NCBI GenBank assembly: GCA_004557315.1
Contig: SFEH01000011.1
Location: forward strand, 1 to 41,494
From: Bacteroidales bacterium
Lineage (GTDB): Bacteria; Bacteroidota; Bacteroidia; Bacteroidales; UBA3663
DNA: 41,494 nt
Reading direction: 5' to 3'
This document shows positions 17,721 through 24,888 of this stretch, piece after piece. The position numbers and the translations under genes are program-made. The notes beneath the pieces are model-generated. The model was not told where the DNA came from. It ran no database searches and was given only the letters and a program-made list of their open reading frames with translations. Within the stretch, counting starts at the first letter, position 1. Every line of letters starts with the position of its first letter.

Positions 17721-18287
17721 TTATTTTGCACGCTCTACGTATTCGCCTGTGCTTGTCTTAACGACGATCTTCTCACCTGTGTTGATGAAGAGAGGAACGC
17801 GTACTGTTGAACCTGTCTCAACTGTAGCTGGCTTCATTGCGTTGGTAGCAGTGTTGCCCATGACGCCTGGCTCGCAGTAAGTAATCTCGAGGACAGTCTT
17901 GTCAGGCATTTCAGCTGTGAGGATAGTGTCAGTAGAAGTGTCGCTCAATACGTCAACGATGTCGCCTTCCTTCATGAAGTCACCGCCAGTGATCATCTTC
18001 TTGTCGATTGTAACCTGGTCGAAAGTCTCCTGATTCATGAACACAGCATCTTGACCGTCCATGTAGAGGAACTGATATGGGCGACGCTCTACGCGAACAT
18101 CCTCGAGAACTTCGCCAATGTTGAAGCGCTTTTCAACAACATAGCCAGAAACTAAGTCCTTGAGCTTTGTGCGCATGAATGTGTTACCCTTACCTGGCTT
18201 TACGTGGAGGAATTCTACTACCACCTGAAGCTTACCATCTACACGGATTACTGTTCCGTTCTTAATGTCTTGTGACTTAAGTGCCAT
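17721..18287 (-). CDS. efp: Translation elongation factor P
   Basis: A 188-residue EF-P with the usual three beta-barrel domains. It binds ribosomes stalled on polyproline stretches and promotes peptide bond formation. The loop KPGKGNTF places Lys33 at the tip, the position that is modified in many bacteria. The C-terminal region has the conserved GDxVxVDTxTGEYxERA-like ending (GEKIVVKTSTGEYVERAK). Its promoter at 18332-18363 is divergent from that of rpmH. It is co-transcribed with radC. Confidence 0.96.
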   Translation of the reverse strand: MALKSQDIKNGTVIRVDGKLQVVVEFLHVKPGKGNTFMRTKLKDLVSGYVVEKRFNIGEVLEDVRVERRPYQFLYMDGQDAVFMNQETFDQVTIDKKMITGGDFMKEGDIVDVLSDTSTDTILTAEMPDKTVLEITYCEPGVMGNTATNAMKPATVETGSTVRVPLFINTGEKIVVKTSTGEYVERAK

Positions 18288-18331
18288 ACCTTAATATCTA
18301 TTTAATTGTTAATTATGTCATTTAGCGGGTG

Positions 18332-18363
18332 CAAAGATAAGGTTTTATTGCCAAAATAACAAA
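18332..18363 (-). promoter_or_regulatory. efp promoter
   Basis: On the minus strand this reads TTTG, a 20-nt gap and TATCTTTG, followed by CACCCGC. It is an excellent match to the consensus. The initial transcribed sequence mirrors that of the divergent rpmH promoter. Confidence 0.85.
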
Positions 18364-18389
18364 TTTTTTAAAAGAAAATCGCAAAATGA

Positions 18390-18421
18390 TTTGGTAATTT
18401 GAGATAATATTACTAATTTTG
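18390..18421 (+). promoter_or_regulatory. rpmH promoter
   Basis: TTTG (18390-18393), a 20-nt gap and TAATTTTG (18414-18421), followed by CACCCGC. It lies 86 bases before the rpmH start and faces away from the efp promoter. Confidence 0.85.
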
Positions 18422-18507
18422 CACCCGCAAATTGAAATGGGCTTACCACTTCGTTGCATAATATGATTAAAAATTATTAAAAACAATATATATAAAAGAG
18501 AAAAGCT

Positions 18508-18657
18508 ATGAAAATGACTTTCCAGCCTCATAACCATCGCCGTTTGCACAAGCATGGTTTCCGCTCTCGTATGGCTACTAAGAACGGTCGTCGCGTTCTC
18601 GCTGCTCGCCGCGCAAAGGGCCGCAAGAACTTGACAGTTGGTGACACAATGCGTTAA
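18508..18657 (+). CDS. rpmH: 50S ribosomal protein L34
   Basis: A 49-codon gene for the small, very basic ribosomal protein L34. The protein starts MKMTFQPHNH and includes KHGFRSRMATKNGR and RRAKGRK, the conserved L34 core. It differs from many homologues in having Met rather than Arg at position 3. The upstream leader is A-rich (AAAAGAGAAAAGCT). As in other Bacteroidales it neighbours efp, and it is not next to rnpA or dnaA as in Proteobacteria and Firmicutes. A terminator follows at 18710-18747. Confidence 0.95.
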   Translation: MKMTFQPHNHRRLHKHGFRSRMATKNGRRVLAARRAKGRKNLTVGDTMR

Positions 18658-18709
18658 TCCGCCTTTGGTCACATCTTTAAGTGCAACAATCTGTTTTTGA
18701 TTGATAACG

Positions 18710-18747
18710 ATGACTGCCGGGGTAACTCAGGTAGTCATTAGTTTTTT
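18710..18747 (+). terminator. Terminator after rpmH
   Basis: ATGACTGCC (18710-18718) pairs with GGTAGTCAT (18730-18738), including one G-U pair, and is followed by six T residues at 18742-18747. It ends just before the ravA start and would separate the two units. Confidence 0.75.
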
Positions 18748-18756
18748 AAAACGATC

Positions 18757-20331
18757 ATGTTTATGAAGAGTCGTATCACAAGTATCCTGAACGAACTGAA
18801 GCAGGGGGTGTTCGAGAAGGATGCCGAATTGAGCTTGTCGCTCCTTGCTGCCTTGGCTGGACAGAGCATCCTGCTGCTTGGCCCTCCTGGTGTGGCTAAG
18901 AGCATGGTGGCGCGTCGTCTGAAGCATGCCTTCCGCGATGCCCGTTCGTTTGAGTATCTGATGTCGCGTTTCTCCACTCCCGACGAGATCTTCGGTCCTG
19001 TCAGCATCTCGCGCCTGAAAGAAGCCGATTGCTATGAGCGTGCCACTGATGGCTATCTGCCAAGTGCCGACGTGGTCTTCCTCGACGAGATATGGAAGGC
19101 AGGTCCTGCAATACAGAACACGCTCCTGACCGTCATCAACGAGAAGACCTATCTTAATGGCGCAAAGCAGATGCACCTGCCTCTGAAGCTTCTCATTGCC
19201 GCGAGCAACGAACTGCCTACCGAGGGAGAGGGTCTTGAGGCTATCTTCGACCGTTTCATCGTGCGCGTGCTGTCGAAGCCTATCAGCAGCGAAACGGCTT
19301 TCTATGAGATGGTCAAGGGTGCGAAGCCTGCTGCGGAACACCAATGCGTTGCGCAGCAGGCTTTCTCTGCCGAAGAATACCTGTCTGTCCAGAAGGAGAT
19401 TGATGTGGTGGATGTGCCGATGAAGGTGCTCTTGGCGATAACGCACATTCGCAAGGAACTGAAGGACGTGAAGGAGCCAAGCCAGGATGTTCACCGCGAG
19501 ATATATGTGAGCGACCGTCGCTGGAAGAATATCGTGCGACTGCTCAAGACTTCGGCTTTCCTCCACGACCGCAAGGAGGTGATACTTGCCGACCTGCAGA
19601 TTGCCGTGCATTGCCTCTGGAGCGAACCTGACGAGATTGCTCCAATAGGCGAGATTGTGGCTCGTGCCATCTTCAGCGAGTATCTCGACCGCCTTGATGC
19701 CGTTCAGAAGGCTGTGAGCTATGGAATGAACGTGCGTCGCGTGCGTGAGTCGCTCGAACGTGCACACCAGCGAGGCGACCATCGTGACGATGACCTGATC
19801 ATCTTCGACCATTTCTATTATGGCGTTGATGAGAAAGCTTCGCCTAATACCTATATATGGGTGACCGACTTCCGAAGCATGCCTACCCATACCCAGAACG
19901 AGCCTGCTGTGCGTGGTGTGATGTATCAGGATCCTAACTGCCCGAAACGCAAGATAGTGCGTGCCTTCACCAATCCCGACAACATCGGTGAACATGGAGT
20001 GGAGCTGACGCGCGTCAATCTCTATCGCGACTCGTCGGCTTTGTATATCAACGGCGTGCGTTGCCCTATGCGCCGAGGCTTGCGTGGATCAGTGCTCGAA
20101 CAGGCTTCGGGACTCGAACCTGCGGGTAAGAGGGGCAATGTCAATCCTGAACAGTATGAGACCGAGGTCGATGGCTTGTTCCAGGAGGCTGTGATGCTCT
20201 CCAGCTCTTTCAAGTCGCATCTTTTTGTGTCGGAGGCTGTGTCGAAGCTGATTGCCAGTCAGATGGATAGCTTCAAGCGTCAGATAGCCCTGCTCCGTGC
20301 CGATGTGCGCAAGCTTGTTTACGACGAATAG
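18757..20331 (+). CDS. ravA: MoxR-type AAA+ ATPase, RavA-like
   Basis: A 524-residue AAA+ protein of the RavA branch of the MoxR family. Walker A is GPPGVAKS (42-49) and Walker B is VVFLDE with Asp110-Glu111. The segment STPDEIFGP and the sensor-like IAASNELP also fit. The C-terminal part after the lid, about residues 300-524, is the less conserved RavA extension. RavA works with the VWA protein ViaA, encoded two bases downstream, as a chaperone pair affecting respiratory complexes and envelope stress in E. coli. The start could be the Met at 18757 or at 18763. The E. coli partner lysine decarboxylase is not encoded in this window. Confidence 0.88.
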   Translation: MFMKSRITSILNELKQGVFEKDAELSLSLLAALAGQSILLLGPPGVAKSMVARRLKHAFRDARSFEYLMSRFSTPDEIFGPVSISRLKEADCYERATDGYLPSADVVFLDEIWKAGPAIQNTLLTVINEKTYLNGAKQMHLPLKLLIAASNELPTEGEGLEAIFDRFIVRVLSKPISSETAFYEMVKGAKPAAEHQCVAQQAFSAEEYLSVQKEIDVVDVPMKVLLAITHIRKELKDVKEPSQDVHREIYVSDRRWKNIVRLLKTSAFLHDRKEVILADLQIAVHCLWSEPDEIAPIGEIVARAIFSEYLDRLDAVQKAVSYGMNVRRVRESLERAHQRGDHRDDDLIIFDHFYYGVDEKASPNTYIWVTDFRSMPTHTQNEPAVRGVMYQDPNCPKRKIVRAFTNPDNIGEHGVELTRVNLYRDSSALYINGVRCPMRRGLRGSVLEQASGLEPAGKRGNVNPEQYETEVDGLFQEAVMLSSSFKSHLFVSEAVSKLIASQMDSFKRQIALLRADVRKLVYDE

Positions 20332-20333
20332 CG

Positions 20334-21470
20334 ATGTGCCTGCATTTCCCTGCACATACCGATAATATTGAGAAAGTCCTTTGCAACGACATGGAAGGGG
20401 CTTTCCGAGCCGCTATCGACAATCGTCTGCAGTTCATGAGGATGCGAGGCATGACCGACCCTTACGAACTGGCTCAGGTACAGCAGGACTACATCAACGA
20501 GTTCCTGCCTCGTCAGCAGGAGTTGCTCGACAAGTATCTCTCTGTAGTGCCTGAATATGTGGCTCAGCATGCTGTGAGCGACGATGAATTTGAGCAATGC
20601 TGGGCTCTGATGGGTGGTATATGGAATGTGCTGGAGTTTGAGCGCATCAGGCTCATCGTGGGTCTGCAGAAGCAGTATCCACAGGTGCTGGAAGTGGCAA
20701 AGGTGCTTGGCAGGATAGCTGATGAGGAGGGAGGCGAACGGGTTCCGCTTGGAGGAGGCAACGCCATGAAGATAGAGCATGCTGCTCCTTCCGATATCGA
20801 GGGTGTGACCATCGGCAATGACCTCACGTCTATGCTGCCGTGCGAGATGGCGCAGATGGTTGACGATGACCTGAATGGCCTGTTCGTCTATAAGTTCGCC
20901 ACGCGCAATCTTCAGAACTTCCGATACAAGAGTGCTGTGATGCATCCTTCGCACAAGCTGCAGCTGCGACGTGCCCGTCAGAAAGGACCGATGGTGGTGT
21001 GCCTCGACACATCGGGCAGTATGGCAGGTCAGCCCGAGCGTATCTCTCATGCGCTGATAGTCAAGCTGCTGCAGTTGGCATTGCGTCAGGATCGCGACTT
21101 CCTGCTCATAGCTTTCTCATATATGGCAAAGGCATTTGAGGTGAGGCAGAACCGAGCACGCTTGCTCGACTTTTTCCGTAAGCAGGCAAGTGGCGATACC
21201 GATGTGACCGATATGCTCGAGATGTGTATCGACACACTGATGAGCAAGCCTGAATATATGAGTGCCGACGTGTGTCTGGTCAGCGACTACAAGATGCCTT
21301 TAGCCAATGATGTCCTGATGAAGCGTGTCATGGACTTGCGGGAAAGGGGAACAAGGTTCTATGGCTTGCAGATAGGCGAGACATCGTTCAAGGAATGGCC
21401 AAGGTATTTCGACAGGATATGGCAACTCAACTATAAGATGAACATTCGTCCGAGTTATGTGATGAAATAA
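20334..21470 (+). CDS. viaA: VWA-domain protein, ViaA-like partner of RavA
   Basis: A 378-residue protein with a C-terminal von Willebrand A domain. The MIDAS metal site is DTSGSM starting at Asp225, and later DTDVTDML and LVSDYKMP are consistent with the rest of the site. The N-terminal 200 residues are helical. It is shorter than E. coli ViaA (483 residues). It follows ravA with a two-base gap, a strong sign of joint function. A bidirectional terminator lies directly after the stop. Confidence 0.86.
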   Translation: MCLHFPAHTDNIEKVLCNDMEGAFRAAIDNRLQFMRMRGMTDPYELAQVQQDYINEFLPRQQELLDKYLSVVPEYVAQHAVSDDEFEQCWALMGGIWNVLEFERIRLIVGLQKQYPQVLEVAKVLGRIADEEGGERVPLGGGNAMKIEHAAPSDIEGVTIGNDLTSMLPCEMAQMVDDDLNGLFVYKFATRNLQNFRYKSAVMHPSHKLQLRRARQKGPMVVCLDTSGSMAGQPERISHALIVKLLQLALRQDRDFLLIAFSYMAKAFEVRQNRARLLDFFRKQASGDTDVTDMLEMCIDTLMSKPEYMSADVCLVSDYKMPLANDVLMKRVMDLRERGTRFYGLQIGETSFKEWPRYFDRIWQLNYKMNIRPSYVMK

Positions 21471-21471
21471 G

Positions 21472-21512
21472 AAAAAGCAGATAGCCTTGCGACTATCTGC
21501 TTTATTTCTTTT
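21472..21512. terminator. Bidirectional terminator between viaA and rpmE2
   Basis: A perfect 11-bp stem AAAGCAGATAG/CTATCTGCTTT (21474-21503) with an 8-nt loop. T-rich tails lie on both sides, so it can serve both convergent genes. Confidence 0.88.
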
Positions 21513-21528
21513 GTCGTCGGGAAGTGGA

Positions 21529-21777
21529 TTACTTCTTCTTGCCGTAGCGGTTGAGGAACTTATCAACACGACCTGCAGTATCAACGAGCTTGTGCTTACC
21601 AGTGTAGAATGGGTGAGAAGCACTTGTGATTTCGAGCTTTACGAGTGGATACTCAACGCCGTCGATCTCGATAGTCTCCTTGGTGTTGATAGTTGAACGT
21701 GAGATGAAAGTCACGTCGTTTGACATGTCCTTGAATGCTACAGGACGATAGTTTTCTGGGTGAATACCTTTTTTCAT
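21529..21777 (-). CDS. rpmE2: 50S ribosomal protein L31, type B
   Basis: An 82-residue L31 of the zinc-free type: it begins MKKGIHPENYRPVAF and lacks the CxxC zinc cysteines of type A. ITSASHPFYTGK is the conserved central segment. The C-terminal tail is basic (NRYGKKK). It has its own promoter 120 bases upstream and a leader of about 113 nt that may be structured. It shares the terminator with viaA. Confidence 0.95.
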   Translation of the reverse strand: MKKGIHPENYRPVAFKDMSNDVTFISRSTINTKETIEIDGVEYPLVKLEITSASHPFYTGKHKLVDTAGRVDKFLNRYGKKK

Positions 21778-21896
21778 TTTATTTATTAGTTGCGGTTAGA
21801 TTCTTACATCCAGCGGACTCCCAAGGGAAAGGTTAACCCGAGGGTGATACGCTTTCAATAGATATCTAATCTTGTTAATATTTCAATTAGCGAGCG

Positions 21897-21928
21897 CAAA
21901 GTTAGTTAAAAGTCTTCACATTGCCAAA
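21897..21928 (-). promoter_or_regulatory. rpmE2 promoter
   Basis: On the minus strand TTTG, a 20-nt gap and TAACTTTG, followed by CGCTCGC. It gives a leader of about 113 nt before the L31 start codon. Confidence 0.82.
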
Positions 21929-21954
21929 CATTTTCCTGATTTTTTGGCGAAATC

Positions 21955-22482
21955 TTAAAATTTGCCTATGTGAACCTTCTCCCATTGCAACTTTGACGTG
22001 TCATAAGGACGACGTTCTTCTGCTGGATGACCTATGCTGATCACCGACAGCACCTCGTAAGGCGCAGGGATGTCGAGTATGCGACGGATGTTGTAGGTTG
22101 CTGAATTGCCGTCGGCATCCTCACGGTTGCGCATCTGTATCCACACGCTGCCAAGTCCGAGGTCGCGGCACTGCAGCTGCATCTGAATGCTGGCAATGCT
22201 CAGGTCCTCAACCCATGTGTCGGAGTCTTCAGGGTTGGCAACTACGACAACAGCGAGAGCTGCACCTGCTATCGGCAATGCTCCTTGGTCTTTCGCCTCT
22301 GAAAGAGCCTTGAGTGTGTCCTTGTCTTCTACCACAATGAAGTGCCAAGGGTTCTTGCGCTTGCCTGCCGGAGACATCAGAGCGGCTTCCAGAATCAGTT
22401 TCACGTGCTCTGGATCGAGCGGCTCATCGGTGTATTTTCTTATGCTTCGTCGGTTGATGACGAGATCGTGGAATGACTGCAT
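21955..22482 (-). CDS. Nitroreductase family protein
   Basis: A 175-residue FMN-dependent oxidoreductase of the compact nitroreductase family. RRSIRKY near residues 12-18 is the conserved phosphate-contacting motif for FMN. SPAGKRKNPWHF (about 37-48) and the IGHPAEE segment near the C-terminus are also typical. It likely reduces quinone- or nitro-type compounds with NAD(P)H in the cytoplasm. The natural substrate is unknown. A -7 element lies at 22533-22540. Confidence 0.9.
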   Translation of the reverse strand: MQSFHDLVINRRSIRKYTDEPLDPEHVKLILEAALMSPAGKRKNPWHFIVVEDKDTLKALSEAKDQGALPIAGAALAVVVVANPEDSDTWVEDLSIASIQMQLQCRDLGLGSVWIQMRNREDADGNSATYNIRRILDIPAPYEVLSVISIGHPAEERRPYDTSKLQWEKVHIGKF

Positions 22483-22532
22483 CTTGACTGTAAATTAAAA
22501 GTTGTTGTATAAAAAATCTTTGTTTCGCGGCA

Positions 22533-22540
22533 CAAAGGTA
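22533..22540 (-). promoter_or_regulatory. Possible nitroreductase -7 element
   Basis: On the minus strand TACCTTTG fits TAnnTTTG. No -33 element is seen at the expected spacing. Confidence 0.45.
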
Positions 22541-22579
22541 GGATATTTTTCTTAAATACTTATAAAAATCGGCAATTTT

Positions 22580-22611
22580 TTTGTGATTCAATACGAGATT
22601 TAGTATCTTTG
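22580..22611 (+). promoter_or_regulatory. Promoter of the SurA-OstA-MutL operon
   Basis: TTTG (22580-22583), a 20-nt gap and TATCTTTG (22604-22611) followed by CGACC. The likely transcript start is about 27 bases before the TTG start codon at 22645. Confidence 0.85.
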
Positions 22612-22644
22612 CGACCATTAAAATAATATATATATTATTATTGC

Positions 22645-23484
22645 TTGAAAAATCTATATCTGATAATATGTGTTTTGCTGCTTGTTTCATGCAAGGGCAA
22701 TGTGCCTGAATCGCAGATTGTGGCTCAGGTGGGCAACTCCATCCTCACGGTAAGCGAACTCAGGATGCAGACTCCTATGGGACTGACTGGAACTGATAGT
22801 GCTGCCTTCGTCAATGAGTATATCGATGGCTGGATCGACCAGCATATCATGTACGAACAGGGCATGCGCAATCTTCCGGATATTGACCAGCTCAATGCTC
22901 AGGCTGAGAACTACCGTCACAACCTGATTGCCCAGAGCTATGAGAACGAGCTCCTGAAGGTGCGTGCCAACAATGAGATATCGATTCAGGATATACAGGA
23001 TTTCTACGACCGCTATTCCAAGCAGCTGAGGCTCGATCATCCGATTATCCAGGGTGTCTATGTCAAGCTGCTGCAGAACACGTCGAAGCTTGATCAGGTG
23101 CGCCGCTGGATGAAGAGCCTAAATGCAGGCGACCAGGATATCATCCCCGAACTCGATGAATTTGGCAATATGCGCGCAGTCGAATACGATAATTTCTACG
23201 ACCAGTGGGTCGATATGTATCAGCTGTCTGACAAGCTGCCCGTTACGGTGGTCGATGCTGCATCCTTCCTCAAGTGCAAGACCTATGAGATGAAGGACGA
23301 TCAGTATTACTATCTGTTCGTCATCCGCGACTACAGGCTTGCAGGCGAGATTCAGCCGTTCGAATATGCCAAGAGCGATGTCTATGACGTGCTGATGCAC
23401 CAGCGCAGGCAGGAGTTTCGCCGCAAGCTCATCGAGGAACTGCGCGAAGAAGGCATGCGCACGGGCTTCGTGAGACGAAAATAA
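22645..23484 (+). CDS. SurA-like periplasmic lipoprotein (probable chaperone/PPIase relative)
   Basis: A 279-residue lipoprotein: hydrophobic residues then LLVSC with Cys16 as the lipidation site. No ATG is available between the promoter and the signal peptide in this frame, so TTG at 22645 is taken as the start. The region around residues 27-160 (VGNSILTVSEL and following helices) resembles the N-terminal chaperone domain of SurA. A parvulin domain with its active-site residues is not obvious. It lies 36 bases before surA and probably assists outer membrane protein folding. That role is inferred from family resemblance and location. Confidence 0.75.
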   Translation: MKNLYLIICVLLLVSCKGNVPESQIVAQVGNSILTVSELRMQTPMGLTGTDSAAFVNEYIDGWIDQHIMYEQGMRNLPDIDQLNAQAENYRHNLIAQSYENELLKVRANNEISIQDIQDFYDRYSKQLRLDHPIIQGVYVKLLQNTSKLDQVRRWMKSLNAGDQDIIPELDEFGNMRAVEYDNFYDQWVDMYQLSDKLPVTVVDAASFLKCKTYEMKDDQYYYLFVIRDYRLAGEIQPFEYAKSDVYDVLMHQRRQEFRRKLIEELREEGMRTGFVRRK

Positions 23485-23520
23485 CAATCATAAGCAATTA
23501 TTATTTTATTCAACAACATA

Positions 23521-24885
23521 ATGAAAAATTCAATCAAGAGAATGCTCTGCCTTGTGGCTGTGACATTTCTCACCATGACTCAACTCTTTGCCCAGAACGA
23601 CAACGTGATTGACGAGATCATCTGGGTGGTGGGTGATGAAGCCATCCTTCGTTCGGAGGTCGAGGCAGAACGTAAGCGTATGCTCTATCAGGGCGAGAAA
23701 ATCAATGGCGACCCTTATGCCGTCATTCCTGAACAGATAGCCATCCAGAAGCTGTTCCTGAATCAGGCCATCATCGATAGTGTCGAGGTTTCGGACGAGA
23801 CAGTCGAGAATCAGGTCGATAATCAGATCAACAGCTACGTGACCCAGATCGGTTCGCGCGAGAAACTTGAGGAGTACATGGAGAAGCCAATAAGCCAGAT
23901 CCGTTCGGAGATGCGTACCAACATCAAGAATGCTATGATCATGCAGGAGATGCAGAGAAAGCTCACCGAAGAGGTCACTCCTACGCCAAGTGAGGTGCGT
24001 GCATTCTATGAGACGCTGCCTCAGGACAGTATCCCGTTCATCCAGACTCAGGTCGAGGTACAGATCATTGCCATGCAGCCTCGTATTTCACAGGCAACTA
24101 TCGACGGTATCAAGAACCGCCTGCGCGACTACACCCAGCGCGTGCTCAGCGGTGAGAGCTCGTTCAGCACCTTGGCTGTGCTCTATAGCGAAGACCCTGG
24201 TTCGGCACCTAACGGAGGTGAGCTCGGCTTTATGGGCAAGGGTCAGTTCGTGCCTGAATTCTCGGCTGCCGCTTTCCAGCTCACCGATCCAAAGAAGATC
24301 TCGAAGATCGTAGAGACCGAGTATGGCTACCATATCATCCAGCTCATCGAGCGCCGTGGCGACCGTGCAAACTTCCGTCACATCCTCCTCACACCAAAGG
24401 TGTCGGCAAAGGAGATGGCTGATGCACGCAGTACTATGGATACCATCCGCATGGAACTTGATTCTGCCAAGTATTCGTTCGAAGAGGCTGCACGATACAT
24501 CTCAAGCGACAAGAACACCCGCAACAGCGGTGGTCTGATGACCAACCGCAACACTGGTTCTGCTCGTCAGACCATGGACGAGCTCCCTGCCGAGGTGGCA
24601 CGTATCGTTGCCAACATGAAGGTGGGCGAAATCTCAATGCCGTTCAATATGAAGGATGCCAATGGACGCGACCAGGTGGCAATCATCAAGCTCAAGAACC
24701 GCATCGAAGGTCACAAGGCAACTTACTACGAGGATTATCAGGTGATACGTGACTTGTATGAGGAACGTCTGAATGCCGAGCTGATCGAGAACTTCATACG
24801 CGAGAAACAGAAGACCACATATTGCAAAATCAGACAAGGTTGGGATAATTACGATTTCAAATACCCAGGATGGGGAAAGAGATAA
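23521..24885 (+). CDS. surA: Periplasmic chaperone and peptidyl-prolyl isomerase SurA
   Basis: A 454-residue protein with a Sec signal ending near LFAQ (25). The N-terminal chaperone domain starts with DEIIWVVGDEAILRSEV. A first parvulin domain spans about 175-275, with SEDPGSAPNGGELGFMGKGQFVPEF and YGYHIIQL. A second, more diverged one spans about 285-385, with FRHILL and NSGGLMT. SurA escorts unfolded outer membrane proteins across the periplasm. It precedes the OstA-like gene by three bases, so the block joins protein and lipopolysaccharide delivery to the outer membrane. Confidence 0.92.
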   Translation: MKNSIKRMLCLVAVTFLTMTQLFAQNDNVIDEIIWVVGDEAILRSEVEAERKRMLYQGEKINGDPYAVIPEQIAIQKLFLNQAIIDSVEVSDETVENQVDNQINSYVTQIGSREKLEEYMEKPISQIRSEMRTNIKNAMIMQEMQRKLTEEVTPTPSEVRAFYETLPQDSIPFIQTQVEVQIIAMQPRISQATIDGIKNRLRDYTQRVLSGESSFSTLAVLYSEDPGSAPNGGELGFMGKGQFVPEFSAAAFQLTDPKKISKIVETEYGYHIIQLIERRGDRANFRHILLTPKVSAKEMADARSTMDTIRMELDSAKYSFEEAARYISSDKNTRNSGGLMTNRNTGSARQTMDELPAEVARIVANMKVGEISMPFNMKDANGRDQVAIIKLKNRIEGHKATYYEDYQVIRDLYEERLNAELIENFIREKQKTTYCKIRQGWDNYDFKYPGWGKR

Positions 24886-24888
24886 GTA

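Noticed and set aside
18727..19995. 422-codon minus-strand ORF
   Set aside because: It lies wholly antisense to the well-supported ravA gene and has no recognisable domain; it is a codon-bias shadow.
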